Assembly: GCA_030522415.1 (NCBI GenBank)
Contig: CM060107.1
Span: 48,948,307 to 49,012,306 of the forward strand
DNA: 64,000 nt
Source: Channallabes apus
Taxonomy: Eukaryota > Chordata > Actinopteri > Siluriformes > Clariidae
Direction of reading: 5' to 3'
Shown: positions 49,602-60,000 of the stretch, piece by piece
How positions within the stretch are numbered: position 1 is the stretch's first letter
Layout: each line of letters starts with the position of its first letter
Made by a program: the position numbers and the translations under genes
The notes under the pieces: model-generated
The model's input: only the letters and a program-made list of their open reading frames with translations
Databases searched by the model: none
Told to the model about the DNA's origin: nothing

Positions 49602-50570
49602 TTAATATGATACTGGACTGACGACACCACAGTGTGTACAGCGCTGAGGGGACTGTTGTACAGAACCATTCTCATTTAAAGGGCCATTCCTGTGTACCAT
49701 GGGCATCTGTGCCCGACAGCTAGCTGAAAAATGGTCACCACCACCACAACAATGAGTACAATAGAGGTCTAATCCACTTTGCTGACAGGCGACACATTTT
49801 CTTATTTGAGTTGTAGGCGGGTAATACCGCTGTGCTGGTAACCACTGTGGACGCTGTCCTGTCTCTCTCCTCTGCATATAAGGCTGCTGGTAATACTGAG
49901 CTTGTGGCGGTAGCACACTAGCTACATATGTTAATAGGGTGGAACTCTGGGCAGACATGATCTGAGGCTGTTTTATTGACGTTTTAATCTGAGAAACCTC
50001 TACGCTGAGATCTTTCAGCAAAGCCATCTCTGAACGCATTTCCCTCAACTCACTCAGAATATCAAATTCCGTCTTCTCAGTGTTTTTCTGACATAGTGCT
50101 TTTCCTTTCTTTTCAATGTTGGGATCGTTGGATTGCACAGTGTGCACCTTTGTAACATTTGATTGAACAAATTTCTTTTTATTTTGCCGTTCAGCCTCAT
50201 GGGCGCATGCTAAATTGACTTTGTCAAAGAGCAGTTCATCACTCACATCAGGTTGTGTTAAATAGGGTCTCAGGTCACCCCTGATGCTGTCATTCTGCAG
50301 GCCAGTCAGGATAGTATGAAGAAACATATTCTGGACCAGGTTCGGGTCATACTTTAAACTAGAGTGAGGCAAATAAGATTTTTTGCGGACAAGAAAGCTT
50401 TGGGGAGTCTCTTTGTGGCTTTGCACCTCTGACATGAGTTGTTTATACAATTCCATTGCGCCCCTTTCTTGAAAATGGGCCTGAGTATACGCCTCAGTGT
50501 GGGCAGAGTGAGTATTATCTTTCCTTCCCTATCGTTCCAATTAGCTACGAAGCTGCATGCCTGGTGCAAT
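49602..50570 (-). pseudogene. Gypsy-3 gag with Cys-rich end
   Basis: ETPQSFLVRKKSYLPHSS, MFLHTILTGLQNDSIRGDL (capsid-like) and two Cys clusters: CVACQQSG..CTHCCGGGDHFSASC (C-x2-C-x5-H-x4-C) and RCTHCG. A frame change near 50450-50570 joins ACSFVANWNDREGKIILTL upstream. Confidence 0.75.
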
Positions 50571-51142
50571 TGCTCTTATCACGGCATCCACAATTTCAAG
50601 TTCGGAGAAACCCCTGCTCAGCCCGTGTTTGATTTGGTGAGCAAGACTTGAGATGGTGAGTTTATTTTTTTGTCCAGGTTCACCTATCTGACCCGATATC
50701 TTGAACTCTCGGGTTACAGGTTGCTACCACTGGCTGTGCCAATGTTCGGGTTACATTTAAACTGGTGTTTCTTGGTGTACCTGCACTTAACTGTGTGTTT
50801 ATGTGGGTTGGAGCAGTAATTTGCTGTGTGTTTGTAACAATGTTCTGCTTTTGTTCAATCAACTTTTGCAGGGCTAGCTGTAATTTGGCTAGCTGAAAAT
50901 CTCCTTTTGTAGACTTTCCTGCTATGCATTTGCAGTCAACACCTGAGGTGTGATTTGTGGCTCTTGGGTTTGTTCATTATCCCGCTGTAGTTCATATATT
51001 TTGTCCCTTAAATGCAAAAACTCAGACATACCCTCATCTTCTAGTTCACTCAACTCGAAATTCACTCATGACGAAATTTAGAATGGATACCGCTGGAGTT
51101 TGACCATCATCTATGGATGCCAACCTTTATTGAATAAAATAG

Positions 51143-51160
51143 ATCCCAGCGGTGCCTCCA
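51143..51160 (-). promoter_or_regulatory. tRNA-Thr(AGT) primer binding site
   Basis: The - strand TGGAGGCACCGCTGGGAT is complementary over 18 bases to the vertebrate tRNA-Thr(AGT) 3' end (ATCCCAGCGGTGCCTCCA as I recall it), three bases inside the LTR end at 51164. Confidence 0.82.
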
Positions 51161-51397
51161 AAATGTAGCACCCTCACCGCCTGATGAGGGGAGATATTAT
51201 TGTTAGAAACAACACACAACACACGGAGCTGCTGCTTCACAACGAGAGTCTGTGTATTTCTGAGCAGCGCGCCCCTGCATCCCACAGGTGAATGCTCCCA
51301 GGGAAGAGTAATCAATTACCTATAGTTGACTTCTTAGTTCAGGCAGAACAACGCGAAAAAGAAGCAAGTTTTTAACACTGCCTCTATTAGTATACAC

Positions 51398-52590
51398 CAG
51401 GTGTGCCCAACCAGTCGATCGTGGTCGATTGGAGACTGCTTTCCAGTCGATCGCGAGAGTAAACTGCCTTCTGGTTTGTCCTTTCTCTTTCTTCACTGTT
51501 TCCACGCCTCAAACCTCAATTAAAACAATAACCTTTATAGACATAGTATTTCTTGAGTAAAGAAACCCTGTACTTATTTTAAAACAGTTCTTTATTTTCA
51601 ATTACAAGATCACTGATTACGTTCGGCTCTGCGCTGAAAATTTTAACCGACGGAATTAGTAGCTGAATTTGAAATCGCATACTAACATACTACTCATACT
51701 ATTTCATATAAATATATAGCAGAAATAGCGAGAGTAGTATGCTAGTACGCTAATCTGAATTTAGCCAGGGTTTTAGCTATAGGCACCTTACTAGTAGGGA
51801 CTCACTGTTTAAGTAGAGAAGTTGAGAGAGCTGTAACTTAGCAACGTAAAATGCAACTATGGCAGAAGCAAAAAAAAAAAAAATAGGGGGCAATTTGGTG
51901 CAGCATTTCAAAACCGTGCACAAAAGCTACATATGCAGATTTCCCGGCTAAATCAGCTCTACGCACCCAAAAAGTAAGGAATTGAAGAGGCAGTTAGCAG
52001 CACAGCAGTCCATTTTCACCAGGCCAAACACCAAGGGTAAGGCTGCAGCTATAGCATCTTATCGCGTCAGTCACGATCTTGCAAAACACAAGAAGTCTTC
52101 CAAGGATGGCGAAGTTGTGAAAGAAGATTTGTAGTGGCTGCAGACACACTATTTGGTGACTTCAAGAATAAAAGTGATATCATAGCTGCTGTTAAGGACG
52201 TGCAGTTATCCCGTGGCACTGTTACACGGCGACATGAGGGATGTCGAGGCGCAGTTAAGGAAGGATATTGAACAGTGTGAATGTTTTTCTCTTCAATTTG
52301 ATAAGACTGATGTTGTGGATGTGGTACAGCTGTGTGTTTTCATTAGAATCATTTTTGGAGACATGGGTGCAAAAGAAGAGCTATCGTTAGGGTTAATAAC
52401 TTTCAATTGTCACTACAATTAGACTATGTTTTATTATATATGGATTAGGGCTACTTTTTGTTTGTTTTGTGCACATTAAATATGTAAATATGCTGTAAAT
52501 AGCAACTGGCTTTCTGTTTGGACTGGTAGATCTCGGCACACTGACAAATTAAAAAGTAGATCTTTGTTAAAAAAAGGTTGGGCACCCCTG
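51398..52590 (+). mobile_element. hAT element inside the Gypsy-3 LTR
   Basis: Ends CAGGTGTGCCCAACC and inverse CAGGGGTGCCCAACC. 8-bp target duplication GTATACAC/ATATACAC (51390-51397 and 52591-52598, one mismatch). Internal parts of a transposase remain (RDVEAQLRKDIEQCECFSLQ, FDKTDVVDVVQLCVFIRI) that resemble the hAT-derived GTF2IRD2/ZBED-like group. Heavily deleted and broken. Confidence 0.88.
52213..52422 (+). pseudogene. hAT transposase fragment
   Basis: 69-residue open piece with FDKTDVVDVVQLCVFIRI, matching the first catalytic Asp block (FDEST/D) of hAT transposases. The dimerisation (hATC) end is absent. Upstream pieces (near 51890-52140) hold BED finger-like and SFAKHKK-like relics in other frames. 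Confidence 0.65.
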
Positions 52591-52842
52591 ATATACACAT
52601 ACACACACATGAACATACATATACAAATATATTTTTAGCACATTCTCTTTGTTTCACCTGTGTACTTTTCCTTTCACATTTACACCATTTATATTCACAC
52701 ACTGGTCTCATGAAATTAAAATTATTAATATATACCCATATATACCTAGACATTTTGTGACCATTACATAAGTGTACTGCTACACTCAACCCCTGTGTCA
52801 GGGATGAACTAACCTCTGTGACCAGAAGACGTAGCTTAGCGG

Positions 52843-54216
52843 TTAGCCTAATGTAGCGTGGATGGTGAACCCAAGGGTTAGGGAGATCGTGGGAGATGTG
52901 ATGAAGGGATTGAGTTGAGAGATATGGAATACTGGGTGGATCCGGAGCGCCGCAGGCAGCTGGAGCCGGTAGGTGACAGGATTGCTACGATGAGTGATGC
53001 GATATGGGCCGACGAATCTGGGGGAGAGTTTTCTGGACTCGGTGCGGAGGTGTAGGTTTTTAGTAGACAGCCATACTTTGTCACCTACGTGGTACAATCG
53101 TCCCGGTGGGTGTCGACGACGATGTTGGATGATGTAGCGGGAGTTGGCTCGTTGGATGGCTGCGTTGGCTAGGCGCCATACCCGTCGACACCTGCGGACC
53201 AACTGTTGGGCCGAAGGTACATCAACCTCCGGTTCTGTTCGAACATCGGAAGTTGGAAACCATGGCACACCTCAAATGGGCTTAACTTGGTGCCAGTGGA
53301 AACATGAAGATTGTGTGAAAGCTCCACCCAAGTGAGGTGGCGGGCACAGGAGCACTGACGATTTGCCTCGAAACATCTCAGGTAGCGCTCCAGTTGTTGG
53401 TTGGTCCGCTCCGTCTGACCATTGGTCTGAGGATGTTAACCAGATGAGAGACTACAGGTGGAGTTGATCAGACAGCAGAAGGCCTTCCAGAACCGGACAG
53501 TGAACTGGGGCTCTCTGTCCGAGACGAAGTCCTTGTGGAACCCATGCAGTCGGACTACGTGGTCTAGTATCAGCTCGGCTGTCTGTTTAGCTTACGGGAG
53601 TCCGGAAAGGGCTACCAAGTGCACAGCTTTGGAGAAACGATCCACGATGGTTAAAATGGTGTCCTTCCCCTCTGAAGCCGGCAGGCCCATGATAAAGTCC
53701 ACGGCAATGTGCGTCCAGGGCCTGCGGGGAACCGGGAGCGGATGGAGTTCCCCGGGTGTCGGTTGGTTTGCGTCCTTGGCCCGGGCGCACACTGGGCACG
53801 CCTGAACGAACTCGTTAATGTCCTTGGCCATGGATGGCCACCAGAAGGCGTGTCGGACGAACTGTAGGGTACGTTGAGTGCCTGGATGTCCAGAGATGGG
53901 AGTGAAGTGGCCCCACTGGATAACCTCGGTCCTCATGGCGTTTGGAACATGGAGTCGTCCAGGCGGCACACCTGCCGGTTCGTCCTCCGCAGTCTGGGCC
54001 AGGCGAACCCTGGTCTCCAGTTCCCAACGGAGGGGGGCAATGATCTTTGATGATGGTAGGACAGGTGCGGGATCCGGCCGGGGGGTGTCCTCTTAATGTT
54101 GTCGCGAGAGGGCGTCGGCTTTGATGTTCTTGGACCCTGTATGGTAGGACAGATGGAAATTGTATTGTTCGAAGAACAATGCCCACCGCGCCTGTCGGGG
54201 GTTTAGCTGCTTGAGG
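52843..54216 (-). pseudogene. Gypsy-2 integrase
   Basis: GHFTPISGHPGTQRTLQF, AFWWPSMAKDINEFVQACPVCARAK (zinc finger), WTHIAVDFIMGLPASEGKDT and VDRFSKAVHLVAL (core) at 53592-53969. Frame breaks near 53590 and 53440. The C-terminal part at 52843-53268 (LSTKNLHLRTESRKLSPRF, VFHISQLNPF) reads straight into LTR sequence (LGFTIHATLG*). No chromodomain remains. Confidence 0.87.
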
Positions 54217-55889
54217 TTACGGATGGAGATAAGGTTCTGATGATCGGTCCAGATGAGGAATGGTTCTCTGGCAGCCTGGAGCCAGTGTCGCCCATTCTTC
54301 CAATGCCCACGTTATGGCCAGCAGTTCGCGGTCCCCTACCCCGTATCGCTGCTGAGTGGTATCAAATTTTTTGGAAAAGAAGCTACAAGGGTGTAACTTC
54401 TGATCTGGACTTCGTTGTGACAGGACGGCCCCGGCGCCCACATCCGAGGCGTCCACCTCCAGAACGAACGGTTGGTTTGCATCTGGATGAAGGAGAATGG
54501 GGGCAGTGGTTAATCGGTGGTAGAGTTCATAGAAGGCGGAGATGGCAGTAGGCTTGAGCAGGAAGTGATGGGACGAAGGTCGAGTCAGAGCGGTTAAGGG
54601 GGCCGCAACTGTACTGTAGCCCCAGATAAAGCGACGATAGAAGTTCGCAAACCCGAGAAACCGTTGAAGCTGCTTGAGGGTCTTGGGTAGGGGCCAATGA
54701 TGCACAGCCTCTAGTTTCTGCGGGTCCATGGCCACACCCTGAGGCGAGATAACAAAACCCAGGAACGTGGTGGAGTGCTCGTGGAAAGCACACTTTTCCA
54801 ACTTGCAGTACAGTTGGTGGGCGATTAATCTCTTTAGCACCGCTCTGACGTGTTGGTGTCATGCGCACTCAGCCGCGACCAGCACTAGGACCCGGAAGTA
54901 AGATGGTCGCGAACCTGAAAGCATAAAAGGAAACAAGATGGCGCCGCACATTGCTCTGTCATTGAGTTTTGCCCATGCCGCCTCGGAATCGTTCGTGTGC
55001 ACATGAGTACTCACTTTCTTGGGTTTACCTTCAGAATGAGTGTGTGTTTATAGGACGCGGGTTAGATTGTGTCTTTCTCTTGCTCATTTACTTTGAGAGT
55101 CCTTATAACAAATCGCGTGATTATCCTGCCCGCTCGTGTCAATCCGCGTTTGGGTTTACCATTCACACTACAGGGCTAACTGCTAAAGCTACGTCTTTCT
55201 GGTCGTCTCAGGTTAGTTCATGACAGATGGATATGTTCGGTAAGACTGCGTGAGTAGATGAGTATGTCGTCTAGGTATACGAATACCCATCGGCCGAGCA
55301 TGTCTCTGAGAACGTCATTAATAAACTGTTGGAATGCTGCTGGTGCATTGCAAAGTCCAAAAGGTATTACAAGGCTTTCATAGTGTCCTGTGGGGGTGAT
55401 GAAGGCCGTCTTCCACTCATCGCCTTCTCTGATACGTACCAAGTTGTAGGCGCTCCGGAGGTCCAACTTAGTGAAGATGGTGGCACCAGAGAGGGCGTCC
55501 AGGGCAGAGTTGGTAAGTGGCAAAGGATGTCGGTTCTTAACCATTATGTTGTTGAGCCCCCGATAGTCGACACATGGGCGTAGGTCGCCGCCTTTTTTCT
55601 TCATGAAGAAGAACCCCGCGGCGGCAGGCGATGAGGAGGGTCGGATGGTGCCGTTACGTAGGGCCGAAGATACATATTCCTCCATCGCCTGAGTCTCGGA
55701 GGTGGACAGGGAGTAGAGATGGCCGCGGGGAGGAGTGGAACCCAGCTGGAGATCAATCGCCAGGTCGTAGGGGCGATGAGGACGTAGGTGAGTCGCCCAT
55801 CGCTTACAAAATGCTTCAGCCAGGTCCCGATAAGCGGCGGGGATGGCGTTGATGTCGACGTCGGGGGCCTCGGACTCCCTAGAGCACAT
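54217..55889 (-). pseudogene. Gypsy-2 RT and RNase H split by a solo LTR
   Basis: First part 55889-55226: [58 protein letters not shown], ending EHIH at the insertion. Second part from 54851: [31 protein letters not shown], then RNase [20 protein letters not shown] and [16 protein letters not shown]. Apart from the insertion, the polymerase part is open. Confidence 0.88.
54857..55225 (+). repeat. Solo LTR of the Gypsy-1/2 family nested in Gypsy-2
   Basis: 369 bp, TGTCATGCGCACTC...TTAGTTCATGACA. 5-bp duplication gttgg/gatgg (54852-54856 and 55226-55230, one mismatch). TATA-like cataaaagg at 54922 and GCTCTGTCATT at 54953-54963. No internal retroelement sequence remains, so it arose by LTR-LTR recombination. 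It lies opposite to its host element. Confidence 0.92.
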
Positions 55890-55963
55890 CCCAGCCAGGG
55901 CCTGTAGGCAGAGTTTCGAACAGGTCGGGCCCCATTGTAAGATCCTGTTTTGGGTCCAGGAAA

Positions 55964-56395
55964 TTAACGGATCATGTTGCAGGAGCCACGGGTGTCCGAG
56001 TATGATTGGTGGTGATGAGACGGAGGTGAGGTGAAACTGGATCGATTCGTGGTGTTGGCCAATGATGAGGGTGATGGGTTGAGTCTGAGTGGTGATAGGG
56101 CTGGAGGAGAGAGGCCGACCGTCAACTGATGGGATAACGCTTCAAACTCCACTTCCAGTTTTTTGGCGTAAGATGAGTCAATGAAGTTACCTGCAGCCCC
56201 GGAGTCGATGAATGCAGTACTTCTGACCCATTTGTGGCCAAACTGGAGGTGTACCTGTACCGCAAGACGAGAGACGCTAGGCGTGGTAGTAGAGAGGTGG
56301 AGGTGGCCCGGTGAGCTGCTCCCATCGCTCACCGGGCTTGAGCGTTTCCCTGGCGACGTGGGCAGATGGCTCTGTGGTGCTCTGCTGACCCACAA
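55964..56395 (-). pseudogene. Gypsy-2 protease
   Basis: TAFIDSGAAGNFIDSSYAKK carries the D-S-G active site. Frame continues 143 residues to [10 protein letters not shown]. Confidence 0.82.
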
Positions 56396-57354
56396 TAGGC
56401 ACAGAGCCCTTCTCTAAAGCATTGTTCTCGTTCTGCAGCGGTCAGAGATGCGCGCCCTAATTGCATGGGTTCCCCGGCTCCGGTGTCAACCATGGCAGTA
56501 GGTGGAGAACCAACATGTCCCTAGTGGTGTAGGTAGCTGAGTTTGATGGACGTGGGGTAGTAAAGGCGAAGGTGGGAGTTGGCGACAGGGTTCTAGGGGC
56601 TGGCTTCGGGCGATCCGAAGGGCGAGTTGGATCAGTCCCTCCAGTGTGGCAGGAAGCTCTCGCCCGGCTAATTCGTCTTTAATCCTCGAAGCCAGTCCCT
56701 CATAGTAGGAGGTCCGGAGCGCTGCATCACCCCAGGTGGTCTGGACGGCGAGAGTGCGGAATTCGGCAGTGTAGCGACTCACGGATGATCCTCCCTGCCG
56801 CAGGTGGTAAAGTTTGGTGTCTGTCTCCACCTCGCCTGCAGGGTGTTCAAAAGTGAGCCTGAGTTGACGTGTGAACTCATTGTATGAGTGGGCGGTGTCT
56901 GTGTCTGCTTTGAGAACTGCCGTGGCCCACTCAGCTGCCTGCCCCGTGAGCAACAAAACGAGCAGAGCAATGCGTAGCCGATCGGTGGAGTACTTGGTGG
57001 AATTGAACTCGAACACTAGATTGAGCACTGTCAAAAACACACTGCACTTCCCGTCCGTGCCATTCCATTTCTCTGGTAGTGATAGAAAGATGTCAGAAGA
57101 GGGGGGGGAGGGGAATGCGGTGCCGCGGCCGCCACGACGGGAGGCCGGCTAGCCGCCCTAGCAACAGCCGCACGGAGATCCGCGTTCTCCCGTCTGAGCT
57201 CCGCAACCTCGCGGCGCAAGGCCGCAACATCTTGGACGCTCTGGCGAAGAGTAGCGATCTCTCCGGTTAGCCTATTGATTAGCACGGCATGCTGATCCAC
57301 CACGTCGCAGAGGCGCGCGTGATCCGCTGGGTTCACCGCGCGGGGCTCAGTCAT
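56330..57354 (-). pseudogene. Gypsy-2 gag
   Basis: ATG at 57354 lies three bases inside the LTR. MTEPRAVNPADHARL, a coiled stretch (REVAELRRENADLRAAV), a frame change near 57035, the capsid (LLTGQAAEWATAVL, YNEFTRQLRLTFEHPAG, YYEGLASRIKDELAGRELP) and, after another break, the knuckle [19 protein letters not shown] near 56340-56415. Confidence 0.85.
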
Positions 57355-57356
57355 TC

Positions 57357-57628
57357 TGTCAGGGATGAACTAACCTCAGTTAGAGCAAGGGGAAAAACAA
57401 ATTTAACCCGCGTACTAAAATACACACTCAAGATCAGGAAGTAAAACCCAAGAATTGGTGAGTACTCACAGTTTTGAAGACGGACAATCTGAACCGACAT
57501 GGGCCGAAACTCAATGACTGAACGTTGTACTGTGGTTTGTTTACTCCTCTTATACTTCCTCTTATACTGGTTCGTGACCGCATTACTTCCGGGTCCTAGT
57601 GCCGGTCGCGTATTTGGTGTGTATGACA
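57357..57628 (-). repeat. Gypsy-2 5' LTR
   Basis: 272 bp, TGTCATACAC...CCCTGACA on the - strand. Contains TATAAGAG at 57547-57554 and, 31 bases on, GTTCAGTCATT at 57513-57523, which pairs with AATGACTGAGC (57345-57355) just inside the LTR with one G-U pair. Confidence 0.88.
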
Positions 57629-57633
57629 CCCTG

Positions 57634-58471
57634 GTGCTCTGAAGATTCTCAATGCATCCAAGATAGATTATAAAATGTTAACTACTGCACTACATGCTGC
57701 TTTAACACACACAGTCACCAGAGGAGGTTGTAAAAGGAGTATAAAATGTCACTGCTGAGGGAGATAATACACTGGGAGTTTACGCAGGGTCTTTACTCTG
57801 ATCTTCACTAAACAACATTTCATTGATTTTAAACAATGCTCGGTTACAAGAAAGAGATTGTATTGTCAAGAAGGGCATTAGTTAAATTTTGTGCGCCAAA
57901 TCTATTGTACATGAATAAACAACATTTTTCACCATCTGTCTGAATGTCTGTTCCCTCTTCACAGTGCTGAAAGGCTGCATTTAATCAGTGACCACCACTT
58001 ACAGTTTTTCAATAAACATCTCATCATTGTTTTCTTTATTAAGTAGAAATTTGTGATTATTATTATTATTGGCAAAGGTACTGCATATGTGTAAACTTTT
58101 ATTTATTCATTATTTATATCATTCATTTATATTATTAATCATTTATTTACACATTTATCAAGAAAGTGTATTCGTACATACTATACAATGTGGAATTCAA
58201 CTACAGAAAGGGAACAAGTGAGGAGAAATGTGCCAGAATGTGATCTAAGTCTCAGTCAAGGGCAATCTCACTTGTTTTTCATGATGCATTTTTGTTTTGA
58301 AATATTGTTTTTCTGCATAATTTCCATGTACTGTAATAGTGACATTAACAATAGTGTTTCTTTCTAAAGACAGAAAAGAAAACTAATATTATCAGCTTGT
58401 CATACTCAGTAATCTTGACGGAACAAGTTAGGTTGTTAACCTTAACAAAAATCACATTTTTTTTATTTTCT
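57634..58471. other. 3' flank of finTRIM B
   Basis: Aligns with 36520-38368 behind gene A, without the TIR element and with a much shorter CA run. caagtgaggagaaatgt (58217) recurs at 27376 behind unit D. Confidence 0.7.
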
Positions 58472-59004
58472 TTACTTTGAATCACATAATGTAACAGTTG
58501 ATCCATAATAAGGTAAATCAAACCCAGCGTACAGAGGCTGAGTGAATGTGGTGTGGACTCTGTGGAGGAGCTTCATGGTGTCAGAGACGCTGTAGAAGGA
58601 CAGAGTTCCTGCACTGTGATCCACATACACTCCTATTCTGGAGGATGATGGAGCTCTGAGATCAGTCACAATGTTGTTGTGACAGAAATATAGAAAAGAA
58701 GAAGAGCATCGCAGACTCCAGGACTGATTGTTGCCTCCAAACCAACGCTCAGGACCACATCCTTTTCTGGTGATGTCTTTATATGAGACTGATACGTCCA
58801 CATGTCTCTTACTGCTCCACTCCACCTCCCAGTAACAGCGTGCACACACTCTCTCCTTACACAACACCTGATTATAGTAGTCAAATCTCTCTGGATGATC
58901 TGAGTACGGCTGCTTTCTCTCACTGTATGTCACAGCTCTGTTCTTCTCCGACAGGATGAGGTGATAATTTACTGTGTTGGGATCCAGAGTCAGATCACAG
59001 AAAT
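58472..59004 (-). CDS. finTRIM B exon 6: B30.2 (PRY/SPRY)
   Basis: Acceptor TCTTTAG|ATTTCTG; stop TAA at 58472-58474. One residue shorter than A. Variable loops RHVDVSVSYKDITRKG and CSSSFLYFCHNNIV differ from A. Confidence 0.9.
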
Positions 59005-59041
59005 CTAAAGACATGAAAATGTTCGATATTAGTCACATCGT

Positions 59042-59090
<49 letters not shown>

Positions 59091-59642
59091 TACACGTACA
59101 GTGCAGAAAATCTTCTCTGCTCTTTGGTTCTGAGGACAGAAACAACATGGAGACAAAAATCAGATGGTGTAAAAGACAGAAACAGTTTAAAGTCTAACAG
59201 TTTGTATCTGATGTTTAATTCGTATTTTTTTTTCTGTTGAATCATGGATCATTAAACTTATTAATAACATAAACACGAGCTGAGAGCTGATTTGTTACAT
59301 ACTGTAATAGCTGATAACAGTACATTTTACTTAAACCTCACGTAATCGTATGAAATCACTTCATATGAAATTTGACATCTCTCTTTACCGTGCTGCAGAG
59401 AAAGTAAAGATTTCAGAGCAGAACAATTTCTCTCACCATGTTGAGGGATTTTCATAATTTCTTCCTGGCAGAATTCCTCGAGTCTCCTTTTCAGTTCAGA
59501 GAGAGATTTCCTCACTCCATCAAATGAGAGATGTTGATTGACAGTGATGCTGGTTGAGTCCTCACGTCCAGAAGAGACACAGAGAGACTGGAGACTCTAC
59601 AGAGAGAAAGAACAACATCATGGAGAAGGAGAAAGTAGAAGA

Positions 59643-59686
<44 letters not shown>

Positions 59687-59931
59687 GTTACCTGGAGGAA
59701 ATGGACGTGATCGTGTGTATGTGAAAGCTGCTCCAGCTCAGTGAGTCTCCTCTGAAGATCAGCAATCTCCTGCTCCAGTTGCTCCAGGAGTCGTTCAGCT
59801 CGACTCAGTTCAGCGTTCTCCTGAGCTCTGATCAGCTCCGTCACCTCCGAGCGCTTTTTCTCTATTAGGCTGATCATCTCAGTAAACATCATCTCACTGT
59901 CCTCCACTGCTGTCTGTGCACTCAGCTGTTA

Positions 59932-60000
<69 letters not shown>

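Larger units (their letters stand above)
46300..52784 (-). mobile_element. Gypsy-3: Ty3/gypsy retrotransposon with tRNA-Thr primer site, degenerate
   Basis: On the - strand: 5' LTR 51164-52784 (TGTAGCA...TGCTACA, about 420 bp without the hAT insert), primer site 51143-51160, gag 49602-50570, protease 49150-49575, RT 47975-48523, RNase H 46900-47637, partial integrase 46174-46900, and a residual 3' LTR tip of about 25 bp at 46300-46325 (gtagcaccctc, cgcctgatgagg). Integrase C terminus and most of the 3' LTR are deleted. Several frame breaks. Its members differ from Gypsy-1/2 in gag, protease and LTR. Confidence 0.88.
52796..57628 (-). mobile_element. Gypsy-2: chromovirus-type Ty3/gypsy element with 5-bp target duplication
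   Basis: Flanked by CCCTG on both sides (52791-52795 and 57629-57633). 5' LTR 57357-57628. The 3' LTR is represented only by its last 75 bases or so (52796-52870), because a deletion joins integrase to the LTR interior. Gag, protease, RT, RNase H and integrase are present in order on the - strand with several frame breaks, and a solo LTR of the same family is inserted in RT. Same family as Gypsy-1. Confidence 0.93.

Noticed and set aside
32763..57628. Functional endogenous retrovirus with an envelope gene
   Set aside because: No envelope-like frame, signal peptide or transmembrane segment follows integrase in any LTR element here, and all pol regions are broken or incomplete.
46019..57633. 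Tandem duplication of A and B by recombination between Gypsy-1 and Gypsy-2
   Set aside because: The two elements lie in opposite orientation, so direct-repeat recombination between them would not give the observed same-strand gene pair.
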